Positions 25,594 through 34,831 of a stretch of 64,000 nt of DNA are shown piece after piece (position 1 is the stretch's first letter; each line of letters begins with the position of its first letter). The position numbers were made by a program, and so were the translations under genes. The notes beneath the pieces were generated by a model. It had not been told where the DNA came from, did no database searches, and was given only the letters and a program-made list of their open reading frames with translations. The stretch is taken from assembly GCF_965208485.1 (NCBI RefSeq), contig NZ_OZ242344.1, positions 3,100,001 through 3,164,000 on the forward strand. The letters run 5' to 3'. Source of the DNA: Poriferisodalis sp965208485 (GTDB lineage: Bacteria > Actinomycetota > Acidimicrobiia > Acidimicrobiales > Poriferisodalaceae).

Positions 25594-27591
25594 GTGAGCG
25601 GCGGTTGGGCGTCGGACGGCGACGATGACCCGCGGTCGGCGGGGCGACGCGGCGCGGGTGGCGGTGCTGGGTGGGATCCGTTGGATGATCCTGTGGGGCG
25701 ACGCGGCGCGGGTGGCGGTGCTGGGTGGGATCCGTTGGATGATCCTGTGGGGCGGCGCGGCGCGGGTGCAGGGTGGGCTTCGGACCCGCTGGGAGCTCCG
25801 GTGCGCAGGCCCCTCGACGAGGGCGGGGACGATTCTCGCAAGGCCGTGTTGTCCAAGGCCGTGTTGTCCAAGGCCGTGTTGTCCAAGGCCGTGTTGTCTC
25901 GGCGCGGCGGCGCGGTGCGGGCTGCGGTGGTGCTGGTGGCGGTGGTGCTGGTGGCGATGGTCGCTTGGGGCGCGGCCCTGTTGTTGCTGTCGGGTGGCCC
26001 GACAGCGCAGTCTGAGGTGGCGTCGCCGTCGGGCACGCAGGTCGAGACCGCTGGGGACGCGGCTGGGGCAGCCGCCGATCAGGTGCCGCAGGCGGAAGCG
26101 TCTGAGCGGGACGTGGCTGGGTCGCCCGGCTTCGGCCAGGAAGCAATCGACTCGACCGATTCCGTTCAGCTCCCGGACGGGACCGCCGGTGGCCCGACGG
26201 AGGCCGACGTTGGCGAAACGGGATCAGCAGAGCCCGATATCGAGGATCCAGCAACCGCCGAGTCCGGCACCGACAGTGCGGCGCCGGTCGGCGCTGACGA
26301 CCGAGCAGGCACCGAACCCTACGTCGCGCCGGGCGTAGTCGAGACGGTGCAGCCGTCCGCCGCGGAAACAGACGCAGAGTCCGGCACCGGCGATTCGGCA
26401 CCGCTCGGCAACGGTGACCGGGTTGTTGGTGAGCGGCCGGATTCGGCACCGCTCGGCAACGGTGACCGGGTTGTTGGTGAGCGGCCGGATTCGGAGCCGC
26501 TCGGCAACGGTGACCGGGTTGTTGGTGAGCGGCCGGATTCGGAGCCGGTTGCGGGCGACGATGCCGGGGGGGATGTGGCTCTCGCGGTGCGGGTGCTGTA
26601 CGCGGTGCCGTCGGATCGCGAAACGCGCACCGACCACAGCGAGGGAATTGCTCGTGCTGCCACGGAGATTCAGTCGTGGTTCGGTGAGCAACTCGGGGGT
26701 TTGACCTTCGCGTTGCACGGCGATCTGCCCCAGCACTGCAAGATGAGCGAACCAGCAGCCTTCTATGGGCGGCACTCATGGCAGAAGATCATTGACAGCG
26801 TGCAGCACTGCGCGCCCGTCAAAGAGGGCGACACGACTTTCGTGTGGGCCGTCTATGCCGACGTGCTGCATGAATGCGGTCCCAAGGAGGAGGGCTACAA
26901 CGAACTGGGGGGCCTCAGCCGAGGCCTCACCATCCTCGGCCGCTGGGACTTGGACGGCCTGGTCGGCGAGGACGGCGATGTGGGCAATCCTTGCTGGCTC
27001 GAGGATTCCCCCAATCAGCCCATCGGGCGCTTCATGGGAGGCCTCGCGCATGAGCTCGGCCACGCGTTCGGGCTTCCCCATCCGCCTGGCTGCGACGAAG
27101 GGCTTCCGACGTGTGACACATGGGCGCTGATGTTCGCCGGATACGCCATCTTCCCGGACGCCGATCTGCGTGCCGACGACAAGGAAAGGCTGATCCGCTC
27201 GCGGTTCATCAACCTGACGCCGGGTTCGGGACCGCGGGCTGCCTCGCCCGGCAGCAGTCGGGTTCGGGGCTCGGTATCGGGTCCCGGCGGCGCCCCCATC
27301 GAGGGGGTGTGGGTCTCGCTGGCGGGCGAGGACTTCTGGGCGTGGGCGGCCACGGGCGCAGACGGAGCGTTCGAGATCGCCGTGCCCGATGGCGCTGCGG
27401 GCACTGCTTCGGTGTCCGTGCATGCGGGCGAGACCGCATCGTGCCGGTGGCTGGGCTACCTCGACGCCTCTGGCGGTCTCACGGCTTCGTCACAGCAGGC
27501 GCAGTCTCTCGACATAGGCGCAGCTGACATTTCGGGTGCCGACATCGCGCTGTCCGCCAGCCCCGCGGAACTCTGTCGAAACGCCCGATAG
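25594..27591 (+). CDS. Membrane-anchored metzincin-type metallopeptidase
   Basis: 665 aa from GTG 25594. The cytoplasmic tail contains 18-aa repeats with GWDPLDDPVGRRGAGGG, then four KAVLS units, then one membrane helix (AAVVLVAVVLVAMVAWGAAL), so the bulk is outside (type II topology). A Gly/Asp/Glu-rich stalk has three near-identical NGDRVVGERPDS units. The peptidase domain has HELGHAFGLPH (residues 486-496), the HExxHxxGxxH zinc motif, and a Met-turn candidate in DTWALMFAG. A C-terminal carboxypeptidase-regulatory-like sandwich (GSVSGPGGAPIEGVWVSLAG) follows. The N-terminal module is shared with the RCC1 protein at 45667. The substrate is unknown, and extracellular proteolysis is inferred. 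Confidence 0.85.
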   Translation: MSGGWASDGDDDPRSAGRRGAGGGAGWDPLDDPVGRRGAGGGAGWDPLDDPVGRRGAGAGWASDPLGAPVRRPLDEGGDDSRKAVLSKAVLSKAVLSKAVLSRRGGAVRAAVVLVAVVLVAMVAWGAALLLLSGGPTAQSEVASPSGTQVETAGDAAGAAADQVPQAEASERDVAGSPGFGQEAIDSTDSVQLPDGTAGGPTEADVGETGSAEPDIEDPATAESGTDSAAPVGADDRAGTEPYVAPGVVETVQPSAAETDAESGTGDSAPLGNGDRVVGERPDSAPLGNGDRVVGERPDSEPLGNGDRVVGERPDSEPVAGDDAGGDVALAVRVLYAVPSDRETRTDHSEGIARAATEIQSWFGEQLGGLTFALHGDLPQHCKMSEPAAFYGRHSWQKIIDSVQHCAPVKEGDTTFVWAVYADVLHECGPKEEGYNELGGLSRGLTILGRWDLDGLVGEDGDVGNPCWLEDSPNQPIGRFMGGLAHELGHAFGLPHPPGCDEGLPTCDTWALMFAGYAIFPDADLRADDKERLIRSRFINLTPGSGPRAASPGSSRVRGSVSGPGGAPIEGVWVSLAGEDFWAWAATGADGAFEIAVPDGAAGTASVSVHAGETASCRWLGYLDASGGLTASSQQAQSLDIGAADISGADIALSASPAELCRNAR

Positions 27592-27668
27592 GCAGCCGCG
27601 CCGACTCGGCAGGCACGGACGAGGTCTGCGCTCAACTCACCTGCCAGCGCTCTAGGATCGGCCTGCGT

Positions 27669-28157
27669 ATGGCAGCGGCTGCGGTACTGGTCATCGCGGC
27701 ATCGTGCATCTGGGTCGTCCTCGGTGTCCATGCGGCGTCGACCGATGTGCGTTCGGGGATCATTCCCCGCCGAGCAGTGTGGGCTGCAGGCGCCGTCATC
27801 GCTGCGCTGCTCGGCGGGGCTGCGCTCGCCCTCGGCGACCTCTGGCGTTTCGTGTGGGCGCTCGGCGCCATGCTGTCGGTCGCTGCATTCTTCGAAGTGA
27901 TCTATCGAGTACGGCCTCGACATGTCGGCTATGGCGATGTCCGCTTGATCATCGTGAACAGCCTCCTTGCCGGCTGGTGGGGAATCGCTTGGTCGTGGTG
28001 GGCGCTCATGGCCGGCGCTGTCGCCGCTTGGCCGTCCGCGTTGATGGGGCTGCGGCGGCACGGCCGTGCTGCGCGTGTGCGATGGGGTCCCAGCTTGGCG
28101 GTGGGCACGGCGGCTGTGATCGGCTACTGCATGTGGACGTTCGGGCCTGCCGGCTGA
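27669..28157 (+). CDS. Prepilin peptidase (A24 family, CpaA/TadV-like)
   Basis: 162 aa, almost entirely membrane helices. The two catalytic aspartates are in STDVRSGIIPRRAV and GYGDVRLI, the A24 aspartyl protease pattern, without the N-methyltransferase domain, as in TadV/CpaA. It would cleave the prepilin-like proteins encoded at 34294 and 30331. It lies upstream of tadA on the same strand, 256 bp away. Confidence 0.85.
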   Translation: MAAAAVLVIAASCIWVVLGVHAASTDVRSGIIPRRAVWAAGAVIAALLGGAALALGDLWRFVWALGAMLSVAAFFEVIYRVRPRHVGYGDVRLIIVNSLLAGWWGIAWSWWALMAGAVAAWPSALMGLRRHGRAARVRWGPSLAVGTAAVIGYCMWTFGPAG

Positions 28158-28238
28158 GCGGCGGCCGGCGTGACGGGCGTGAGGACGGTCGCCCGATGCG
28201 TCAAGCGGCGAGTAGCGTCGCGCGGACGCTGCATCTGG

Positions 28239-28312
28239 TGTGACGCACTATTGGTGTGACGCACTATTTGTGACGCACTATTTGTGACGCACTATTTGTG
28301 ACGCACTATTTT
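28239..28312. repeat. 14-bp tandem repeat (five units) before tadA
   Basis: GTGACGCACTATTT is repeated about five times, the first with small changes. The unit resembles the terminal GCGACGCACCACTAG of the CTAG-flanked elements. It lies in the promoter region of tadA, so a change in copy number could change promoter spacing. Confidence 0.8.
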
Positions 28313-28413
28313 TTGTGGGGCGGCACGGGAGGATGCGTTGTGGTGATGCCGCTCCGTGAGACGACGGGTTGGACGAATCCGAGGTCAGCGTTCCAAGCAC
28401 AGGAGGATGCGTT

Positions 28414-29709
28414 GTGGTGATGTCGCTTCGTGACGTGATGTCGCTTCGTGACGAGATCTGGGGTTCGGTGCGTTCGGAGGTCCAAGAGTTCAGGCTCGAA
28501 GCCGATGGCGAGACCGAGCCGGGAGGCTACGAGGCATTCGCGCTCTCCGCGGTCCGCCGCCGAGAGTCGCATGCGCTCGATCAGAGCGGCCGCATGCTGA
28601 CCGACGACGACTTGGAGTGGCTGCGCGACCAGATCGAAGCGCTGCTCGGCGCAGGCCCCATGGAGCGTTTCTTGCGTCGGGGCGATGTCGAGAACATCTA
28701 CGTGTTCGGCCCGGATCGGGCCGTCCTGGCGCTCTCCGGCGGCAAGCAGGAGCACATCCTCGAGCCGGTGTTCGAGGACGAGGCGGACATGATCCGCTAT
28801 ATCGCGCACTTGGCGACCACGCACGGCCAGACGGGCCGCCGTTTCGACAATTCTGCGCCGCTGCTCGATCTGCGCCTGCGCACCGGCGAGCGGGTGTTCG
28901 CAGCCATGGCGGTCTGCGGCACGCCGTTCCTGACGGTGCGCTGTCACCGTCACCGCGAGATACGGCTGGAGAACCTGGTCGCGAGCGGATCCATCTCACA
29001 GCAGGCCGCAGAGTTCCTGCGTGCGGCGGTGCGCCCGCCCGCCCCCGCCAACGTGCTCGTGTGCGGTGCGCTCGGCGCCGGCAAGACGACGCTGCTGCGT
29101 GCGCTGCTCGCGGAGATCGGCACGAGCGAGATCGTCTGCACCCTCGAGCAGACTTTCGAGCTCTTCTTGGATCAGACCCATCCGCTGACGTTCGCCGTGG
29201 AGACCCGCGAGCCCAACAGCGACGGTTCCGGCGAGATCACCATGGAGGAACTGGCGAAGCGCTCGTTGCGGTCCGGCGCCGACCGGGTGATCGTCGGCGA
29301 GCTGCGCGGCCCTGAGGCGGCCACGTTCCTGTCGGCTTGCGGCACAGGCTCGGACGGTTCGATGGCGACGATTCACGCTTCGTCGCCTCGCCAGGCCTTG
29401 GCGCGGCTGGTGCGCTACTGCCTCACCGCCACGGGACCGGGCGTGCAGTCGGCGCTCATTCAGGAGGCCGGCGAGGTCATCCACCTCGTGGTGCATCTGA
29501 GAGGCGATCCGCGAACCGGTTTCCGTGGCGTGAACTCGATTGCCGAAGTGGTCAGCTCGGTGGAGGACCGCTTTCAGATGCACCACATTTTCGGTCGACG
29601 CGAACGCGGCGGCCCGCTCGAGCTGCTGGGCCGGCCCCGCAACCCTGAGGTGGTCGAGCGGATCGTGGAGGGCGGCCTCGACATGACGGGCTGGCCCGAT
29701 GACGACTGA
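28414..29709 (+). CDS. tadA: TadA/CpaF-type pilus assembly ATPase
   Basis: 431 aa from GTG 28414, seven bases after AGGAGG. A hexameric secretion ATPase: Walker A GALGAGKT at residues 218-225, an aspartate/Glu box around IVCTLEQTFEL, Walker B-like DRVIVGELRG, and the His box MATIHASSPRQAL. It powers Flp pilus extension together with TadB and TadC. The ribosome-site region GGAGGATGCGTTGTGGTGAT is present twice, at 28327 and 28402, about 75 bp apart. The rest of the apparatus is on the opposite strand 4-8 kb away. Confidence 0.9.
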   Translation: MVMSLRDVMSLRDEIWGSVRSEVQEFRLEADGETEPGGYEAFALSAVRRRESHALDQSGRMLTDDDLEWLRDQIEALLGAGPMERFLRRGDVENIYVFGPDRAVLALSGGKQEHILEPVFEDEADMIRYIAHLATTHGQTGRRFDNSAPLLDLRLRTGERVFAAMAVCGTPFLTVRCHRHREIRLENLVASGSISQQAAEFLRAAVRPPAPANVLVCGALGAGKTTLLRALLAEIGTSEIVCTLEQTFELFLDQTHPLTFAVETREPNSDGSGEITMEELAKRSLRSGADRVIVGELRGPEAATFLSACGTGSDGSMATIHASSPRQALARLVRYCLTATGPGVQSALIQEAGEVIHLVVHLRGDPRTGFRGVNSIAEVVSSVEDRFQMHHIFGRRERGGPLELLGRPRNPEVVERIVEGGLDMTGWPDDD

Positions 29710-29764
29710 GGCGCAGGGGCCGCCGGGGCTGCTGCCGACCGCCGATAGCGGCTCGGCGGTCGAT

Positions 29765-30433
29765 TCAGCAGGGCGGCAGCGTGTTGGGTATCGACCGGCC
29801 GTCTGGCGAGTCCGGGTCGGTCTCGACAGGTGCCGGCAGCGCTGGGCCTTGGGCAACCGCGTACACGGTGTCGAACCGGTCCGGGAACATCACCGCAAGC
29901 GGGCCGACGACCTCGCCGGAGACCACGATGCGGGTCCAGCCGCTGTGGCCCGGTTCCGGCCGGTGGAGGGCGGGGTCGTAGGGTTCCCCCGGCCCAGGGA
30001 CATATCCGCACCAGCTGCTGTGTATCCGGGCCGCGTTCGGTGTCCACCAGCGCCATCCGCCCGAGTCCGCGGCGATGTGCGCCACCGCGTCGTCGGCTGC
30101 GTTGAGCATCCGTGTCCGGTCGGGATGCGCCGCATGTTCCAGTCCCGCCGTCACTGCTCCGGGGCCTGTGTAGTCCACATAGTCGCCCGGACTGGCGGGA
30201 TCCTCCACGCGGTGAAGGTCGGCGACTGCCAGAACTCGCCACGCAGCTCGCAGCGCCTCCGATGCAGCGATGTCGGCTTGCGCCCGGGCGTTGGAGACGA
30301 TGAACGCATGCACCATGAGCAGGAGAATCGATGTCAGCAACGCTGGCCACAGGACCAGTAGTGCGAGCGTTTCGCCGTCGTGGTTCCGCTGCGAGCACGG
30401 CCTCGCAGGGCGACGCGTTCGACGTCTCGGCAT
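29765..30433 (-). CDS. TadE-like pilus-associated protein
   Basis: 222 aa with a single N-terminal helix (ALLVLWPALLTSILLLMVHA) after a short basic leader, followed by SNARAQADIAASEALRAAWR, the typical TadE-like beginning. The rest is an extracytoplasmic domain. Its 5' end overlaps the start of the divergent gene at 30331 by about 100 bp on the other strand, with no alternative start before the helix. The Glu at +5 of a classical prepilin site is absent (DG|ETLAL). Confidence 0.7.
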   Translation of the reverse strand: MPRRRTRRPARPCSQRNHDGETLALLVLWPALLTSILLLMVHAFIVSNARAQADIAASEALRAAWRVLAVADLHRVEDPASPGDYVDYTGPGAVTAGLEHAAHPDRTRMLNAADDAVAHIAADSGGWRWWTPNAARIHSSWCGYVPGPGEPYDPALHRPEPGHSGWTRIVVSGEVVGPLAVMFPDRFDTVYAVAQGPALPAPVETDPDSPDGRSIPNTLPPC

Positions 30434-33063
30434 GCGAGTCTCAGATTACCTGCTGGTTCCGGCGGGGGGCAGGCCGTGGACAGTGCGGCTCGATCTCGCT
30501 GGAGCTGCTGCTTGTGACGCCTGTCTTGATGCTGCTGGTGTCGCTGGTGCTGTGGGCGGGTGCCGCCGCCCGTGCGCAGCTGACGTCCGAGCTTGCTGCT
30601 GAGGAGGGCGCCGCGGCGGCGCAGGCGTGCGCGGCCAGCGGCGAGGCGCGGATCGAGAGCGGCGAGGCGGTCGAGTCCGATGTGAGGGAGGAGTGCGGTC
30701 AGGTGGTCGCGGAGATGCTCGATGCCCGCCCCGGCTTGAGGGATCTGTGCATCGGCGGTCCTCAGATCAATGACGACGTCGCTCTCGACATCCGCGACGG
30801 CGGGAGCTCCACGGTCCGGACGCTTGCTGTCGAGCATCGCTGCGAGACCGACGGGGGAGTCGGCTCGTTCTTCGGGCTGTTTCCCACCATGTCGGTGAGC
30901 GGCCGCGGGTCTGAGGTGTATGTCGCTCGCAGCGATGCTGCGACGCTGGACTGCCAAGAGCACTTGAGGGTGATCGAAGAGAACATCAAAGAGTTCGAGT
31001 ATCAGCGAGATCACGGCGGGTTGACGGATCAGCAGGCGCTGCTCCGGCTGGAAGGCGAGATCGACACGCTCCGCGACTTGAGAGTTTCGGTGACAAGCGA
31101 ATGCGCCATACCCTCCCCGCTCCAGCCGACACCCGTCCAGACTCCCGTGACGTCTCCGATTCCATGCAATAAGCAGAACTTGCCATCAGACGAACAATCA
31201 CCATTCATCGGCGCAACTGAGGCCGTTGAATTTGTCAGCGTGGACGTGTTCGAGCGACGAGTTCAGCGTGTTTATGGCGATCACCTTCCTGGCGGCTATG
31301 AAGATCGAGAAGAACTGAGAAAAGGTGATCCTTACGACCTCTTTGGGTATCCAGATCTGCCGCCCGGTGTCGTCATTGATCAAGCCAGACATGACGCGCT
31401 GTACAATGCGGGACGCAAGGCAACCGACATATTCATTCTTGAGAACCAAGGACTCGCGTTCAACATGCATCTTGACCGCATGCCGTGCGGGTCAGGCTGG
31501 ACGTTGCTGCTCACAACGCAACCCGCCTTGATAGGTGGTCGTTATGTAGAATCCGACATCATGAAGCAAGGTAAGATCAAAGACGATGATGGGTTCGAAA
31601 TCGACTCCTTCGGTGGAGGAATATCACATAGCTGCACTACAGGCAATTGTGTGACTCAAGCAACCGATATATTCGGCTTGCTCTTGCCTAATTCCGTTGT
31701 GCCATCAGAGTCCATTGTGGCACCCGACCCCATTGTGACACCCGACTTGGATTCGATCGTCCGGTTTCAAGTCTCTGTCGGTTACAGGCCGAATGTCCCG
31801 GACGGGGTTCTCTGCGAAGGTCCTGGCACCACCACCAACCTAGCGTGCGGTGGGCCAGACTCGACCTTTAACATACACATTATCCCCAGCCACTGGAGCG
31901 ACCAGTGGAAAGATGGCGATGAAACCATAGATCCATTCGGACCCTGCCATGACACCGTTGACAGACAATCCTTCTTTGAAGAAGGCGACAACTCCGTGGG
32001 GCGATTCAGCACTGAAAGAGGCACGTACCCCGTTGTGTCATCCACAGAGTGGCTCCCTTGTTATGGGACGTATTTTGCCCGCGCTTTCGCGAACAGCTCT
32101 ACTATGGACGTCGGAAGCGACGATTGCAGCGGTTCCAAGGATGTCTCGTTCTCCGCAAGACTGTACACTGCGCCATCGCAGGCAGCTGTGACGATTTGTC
32201 CCGATGGTCGGGTTGAGCCGGACGAGGAGTTCTTGGTCTGTTTCTGGGTGTCCGACTATTCGCTGCCCGACGATCTGGATCTGGAGGAATTTCCGCCGGA
32301 TGCCTGCAAGCTGTTCGTAGTCGAAGACGACGACGAGCTGGATACTATTAGCCCCATCGTTGCACAACACGCTTGCAAAAAAGATGGCGATTATCGACTG
32401 CACATACAGAGTACCCCTGCCGAGATTGCTGAAGGGAATAGGGAGGGAAACCGGATCGCGTCGGGCGACGTCCGGTTTCACCTTGTGAAGAGCATCGACT
32501 TGAGTCCTCTGCCGTGCGATACGGTGGTAGAAGTCGTGGTCGACCCCGACGGTACCTCGGTTACCCTGCCGTCGCCGGGCAATCCGCGGACGGATCTCGC
32601 ATTGATTACGCCCGCGGTCGATGCCGATCTCGGATTTGAACACCCGGAAAAGGACACAGAGCGCGGCAACATCGGTCGGTATGTGCAGTTCTGCGATACG
32701 AGAGAATTCAGTCCGATGCGGCACTGCGGGGATGTTCCAATCAATGAGGATGTTCCAGTCAATCTTGTAGATGATGACGATCTTGTAGATGATGACTGTC
32801 CAGCCTATCGCCCAGCTGATCTGCCGTGGCATCACACGGTGAACCCGTGCACGAGTGAGTTCTTTTATGTCATGGTGAGCGTCGTGAACAACGATGACGT
32901 TCCCGATCTCGACGTGGAGGAACTCGAGCTGGTATTCCGGATTGCCGAAATGCCCCCGCCCGCGCTCCATCTCAGCGATGACGACCTCGCTGCGCTCCGG
33001 AATGTCGGTCTGTACGCAGGCAGGGAACTCGGCCGCATGACCCTCACAATCCGCAACGATTGA
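30331..33063 (+). CDS. 910-aa protein with a pilin-type N-terminus
   Basis: It starts at ATG 30331 after AGGAG. After a 50-residue basic leader there is a type IV prepilin site, G|SISLE with Glu at +5, and a hydrophobic helix (LLLVTPVLMLLVSLVLWAGA), as in TadE or pseudopilins. About 840 extracytoplasmic residues with many Cys and acidic stretches follow, far longer than TadE (usually 120-200 aa). I recognise no domain in this part. Between about 31150 and 32800 the DNA is visibly more AT-rich, with codon use unlike its neighbours, which suggests a foreign insertion. It might be a pilus-tip or adhesin-like subunit; this is inference. Confidence 0.75.
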   Translation: MSATLATGPVVRAFRRRGSAASTASQGDAFDVSACESQITCWFRRGAGRGQCGSISLELLLVTPVLMLLVSLVLWAGAAARAQLTSELAAEEGAAAAQACAASGEARIESGEAVESDVREECGQVVAEMLDARPGLRDLCIGGPQINDDVALDIRDGGSSTVRTLAVEHRCETDGGVGSFFGLFPTMSVSGRGSEVYVARSDAATLDCQEHLRVIEENIKEFEYQRDHGGLTDQQALLRLEGEIDTLRDLRVSVTSECAIPSPLQPTPVQTPVTSPIPCNKQNLPSDEQSPFIGATEAVEFVSVDVFERRVQRVYGDHLPGGYEDREELRKGDPYDLFGYPDLPPGVVIDQARHDALYNAGRKATDIFILENQGLAFNMHLDRMPCGSGWTLLLTTQPALIGGRYVESDIMKQGKIKDDDGFEIDSFGGGISHSCTTGNCVTQATDIFGLLLPNSVVPSESIVAPDPIVTPDLDSIVRFQVSVGYRPNVPDGVLCEGPGTTTNLACGGPDSTFNIHIIPSHWSDQWKDGDETIDPFGPCHDTVDRQSFFEEGDNSVGRFSTERGTYPVVSSTEWLPCYGTYFARAFANSSTMDVGSDDCSGSKDVSFSARLYTAPSQAAVTICPDGRVEPDEEFLVCFWVSDYSLPDDLDLEEFPPDACKLFVVEDDDELDTISPIVAQHACKKDGDYRLHIQSTPAEIAEGNREGNRIASGDVRFHLVKSIDLSPLPCDTVVEVVVDPDGTSVTLPSPGNPRTDLALITPAVDADLGFEHPEKDTERGNIGRYVQFCDTREFSPMRHCGDVPINEDVPVNLVDDDDLVDDDCPAYRPADLPWHHTVNPCTSEFFYVMVSVVNNDDVPDLDVEELELVFRIAEMPPPALHLSDDDLAALRNVGLYAGRELGRMTLTIRND

Positions 33064-33132
33064 TGGCAGAACTTCCGGCCGCCGCTCGAGGCTTCGCGCT
33101 CTTGTGGGGTTCGGACTGATCGCTGGCGTGGC

Positions 33133-34287
33133 TCAGCCCGAGAACGTGATCCGCCGGTAGGTGTGCCAGTCGTCTTCGCTCCAGCCGGCATCGCTCAGGA
33201 CGAAGGTCGGAGCGCGTCGGGGAAACCCGCCCACCGTCACGGCGTCGATCAGATCTCGGCACGCCAGAGCAGGCGGCGCGAGCGGTGCTTGTCCCGGCGG
33301 TGGCGGTGTCTGGGGGATGTGGCGCACCGCTATGCCGACTGATTCGATGGCCATGCGGGCGCCTTCGGGCCACACCTGCGCCGCGGCCCATCCGGCATTG
33401 TGCCAAGTCGCCACCACGGCCACTCGAACCGCTTCCATCCCTACTTGACGATCGCTGATGCTGCACAGCGGCTGTGTCCAGTGCTCGGGATCGCGTTTGT
33501 CGCCGAAGATGTTGTAATAGCCGCGCATCGAGTCGATGTCGACGCCGAGATTGCCCAGATCGGCGCTGAGTCGCTCGACGAAGCGCTCGCACTCTGATTG
33601 CATTTGCCCGAAATCACTCTGAATGTCCGACAGACTGCCCCTTTCGGCCTGTGCAGTGTCGAGTTCGGCCTGTGCAGTGTCGAGTTCGGCCTGTTTGCTG
33701 TCGAGTTCGGCCTGTTTATCTCTGCGTTCGTCCTGCCGCAAGGGAAGCTCCGGATCGGTTGGAAGCATTCCGGCGATCATCCTGTCGAGTTGAAATATCC
33801 CATTGTCGAGTAGCAATATCTCGTCGTTGAGTTCAGCTATCTCTGTGTCGAGTCTATTTATCTCGGCGTTGAGCGAAGAAACGTGCTGTTCGATGCGTCT
33901 TTCGTAGGTGTCCTGGTACCGTCCGTCGGGTCCCGGGTCGTCCATGCGGCAGTCCATGGGCAGGGGCGGCGTCAGAGGCGTCGGCGGCTGGTTCGGGACG
34001 ATCTCAGGCATGAATCTGAGCGATACCATCCAGCGGTCGGTCGTCTCGAAGCTCTCCGCGGCGAACAGCGCGAGATCGTTGCTGATCTCCCGTGCCGATG
34101 ACGTCGCAGTGAGCCGCTGCGGGCCGGCCATTGCCACGAGTGCAGCCATGATCCCGACCGGCACCATCAGCAGCATCCACAGCGACACGACAGCACCGGC
34201 CTCGTTTCTTGCCCGATGCCGTCCCCGATGCCGCGCCGGGCGCAGGCCTGGATGCCGTCTCACACGCACGCGAGGAACCATCGGCAT
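33133..34287 (-). CDS. TadG-like membrane protein with coiled coil
   Basis: 384 aa. A basic leader precedes one helix (LWMLLMVPVGIMAALVAMAG), TadE/TadG style. A long coiled coil follows, with INRLDTEIAELNDEILLLDN and four KQAELDS/AQAELDT units, then a globular C-terminal domain. It is the last gene of the minus-strand Tad operon, six bases after the pilin gene. It ends 69 bp from the convergent 910-aa gene. Confidence 0.7.
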   Translation of the reverse strand: MPMVPRVRVRRHPGLRPARHRGRHRARNEAGAVVSLWMLLMVPVGIMAALVAMAGPQRLTATSSAREISNDLALFAAESFETTDRWMVSLRFMPEIVPNQPPTPLTPPLPMDCRMDDPGPDGRYQDTYERRIEQHVSSLNAEINRLDTEIAELNDEILLLDNGIFQLDRMIAGMLPTDPELPLRQDERRDKQAELDSKQAELDTAQAELDTAQAERGSLSDIQSDFGQMQSECERFVERLSADLGNLGVDIDSMRGYYNIFGDKRDPEHWTQPLCSISDRQVGMEAVRVAVVATWHNAGWAAAQVWPEGARMAIESVGIAVRHIPQTPPPPGQAPLAPPALACRDLIDAVTVGGFPRRAPTFVLSDAGWSEDDWHTYRRITFSG

Positions 34288-34293
34288 GGCCGT

Positions 34294-34791
34294 CTAGCGG
34301 AAGAACTCATCGCGATACCCCAAGCGGCATCGCAGGTCCGCGGGATCCAGCGAAGCCGAGGTCGATATCAGTCGCCCGTCCGCCAAACCCGACCAGCGGA
34401 CCTGGAGCCATTCCGGCCGGCCCCGATCTATGACATCGGCGAACTCCTCGACCATCGCCGCGCACTGGTCCCGGTATGGCATCTGCCGGTCGACTCCGAA
34501 GACCGTCCTGTTGGTCACCGCACGCGCATGGGCTGCGCGCGCCGCATCCTCGATGAACGCCGCCCGCACTTCGGCTTCGATGACACGGGCGACCGGCTCC
34601 GTCGCCGCATTCGTCGGTCCCTCCAGCACGCGGTCGACCACCAGCACCGACAGTGCTGCCAGCCCGGCGACCGCCCCGACGATCAGCAGCCATTCCAGAG
34701 TCACCAGTCCCCGGCTGTCGGCGCTGCGGCAGGGTGCGTGCCGCAGCCGCACGCCGCGGGGCCGTTCGCTTCGTCGTCCCAGAACCGTCAC
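34294..34791 (-). CDS. Prepilin-like protein of the Tad locus
   Basis: 165 aa from GTG 34791 with GGAGG just upstream. The prepilin site SRG|LVTLEWLLIVGAVAG has Glu at +5 and the hydrophobic stretch of a Flp/TadE-type pilin. It is longer than a classical Flp pilin (about 60 aa), with a 110-residue charged head. It is a good candidate for the major pilin or a minor pilin, processed by the A24 peptidase at 27669. No shorter Flp gene was found in the window. Confidence 0.75.
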   Translation of the reverse strand: MTVLGRRSERPRGVRLRHAPCRSADSRGLVTLEWLLIVGAVAGLAALSVLVVDRVLEGPTNAATEPVARVIEAEVRAAFIEDAARAAHARAVTNRTVFGVDRQMPYRDQCAAMVEEFADVIDRGRPEWLQVRWSGLADGRLISTSASLDPADLRCRLGYRDEFFR

Positions 34792-34831
34792 GCAGCCTCC
34801 AGCACAAGAGCCATCAGACGGGCGCGATCAC

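Noticed and set aside
28239..28312. Possible CRISPR array
   Set aside because: The repeats are 14 bp and directly adjacent, without spacers, so this is a simple tandem repeat. No cas genes are present.
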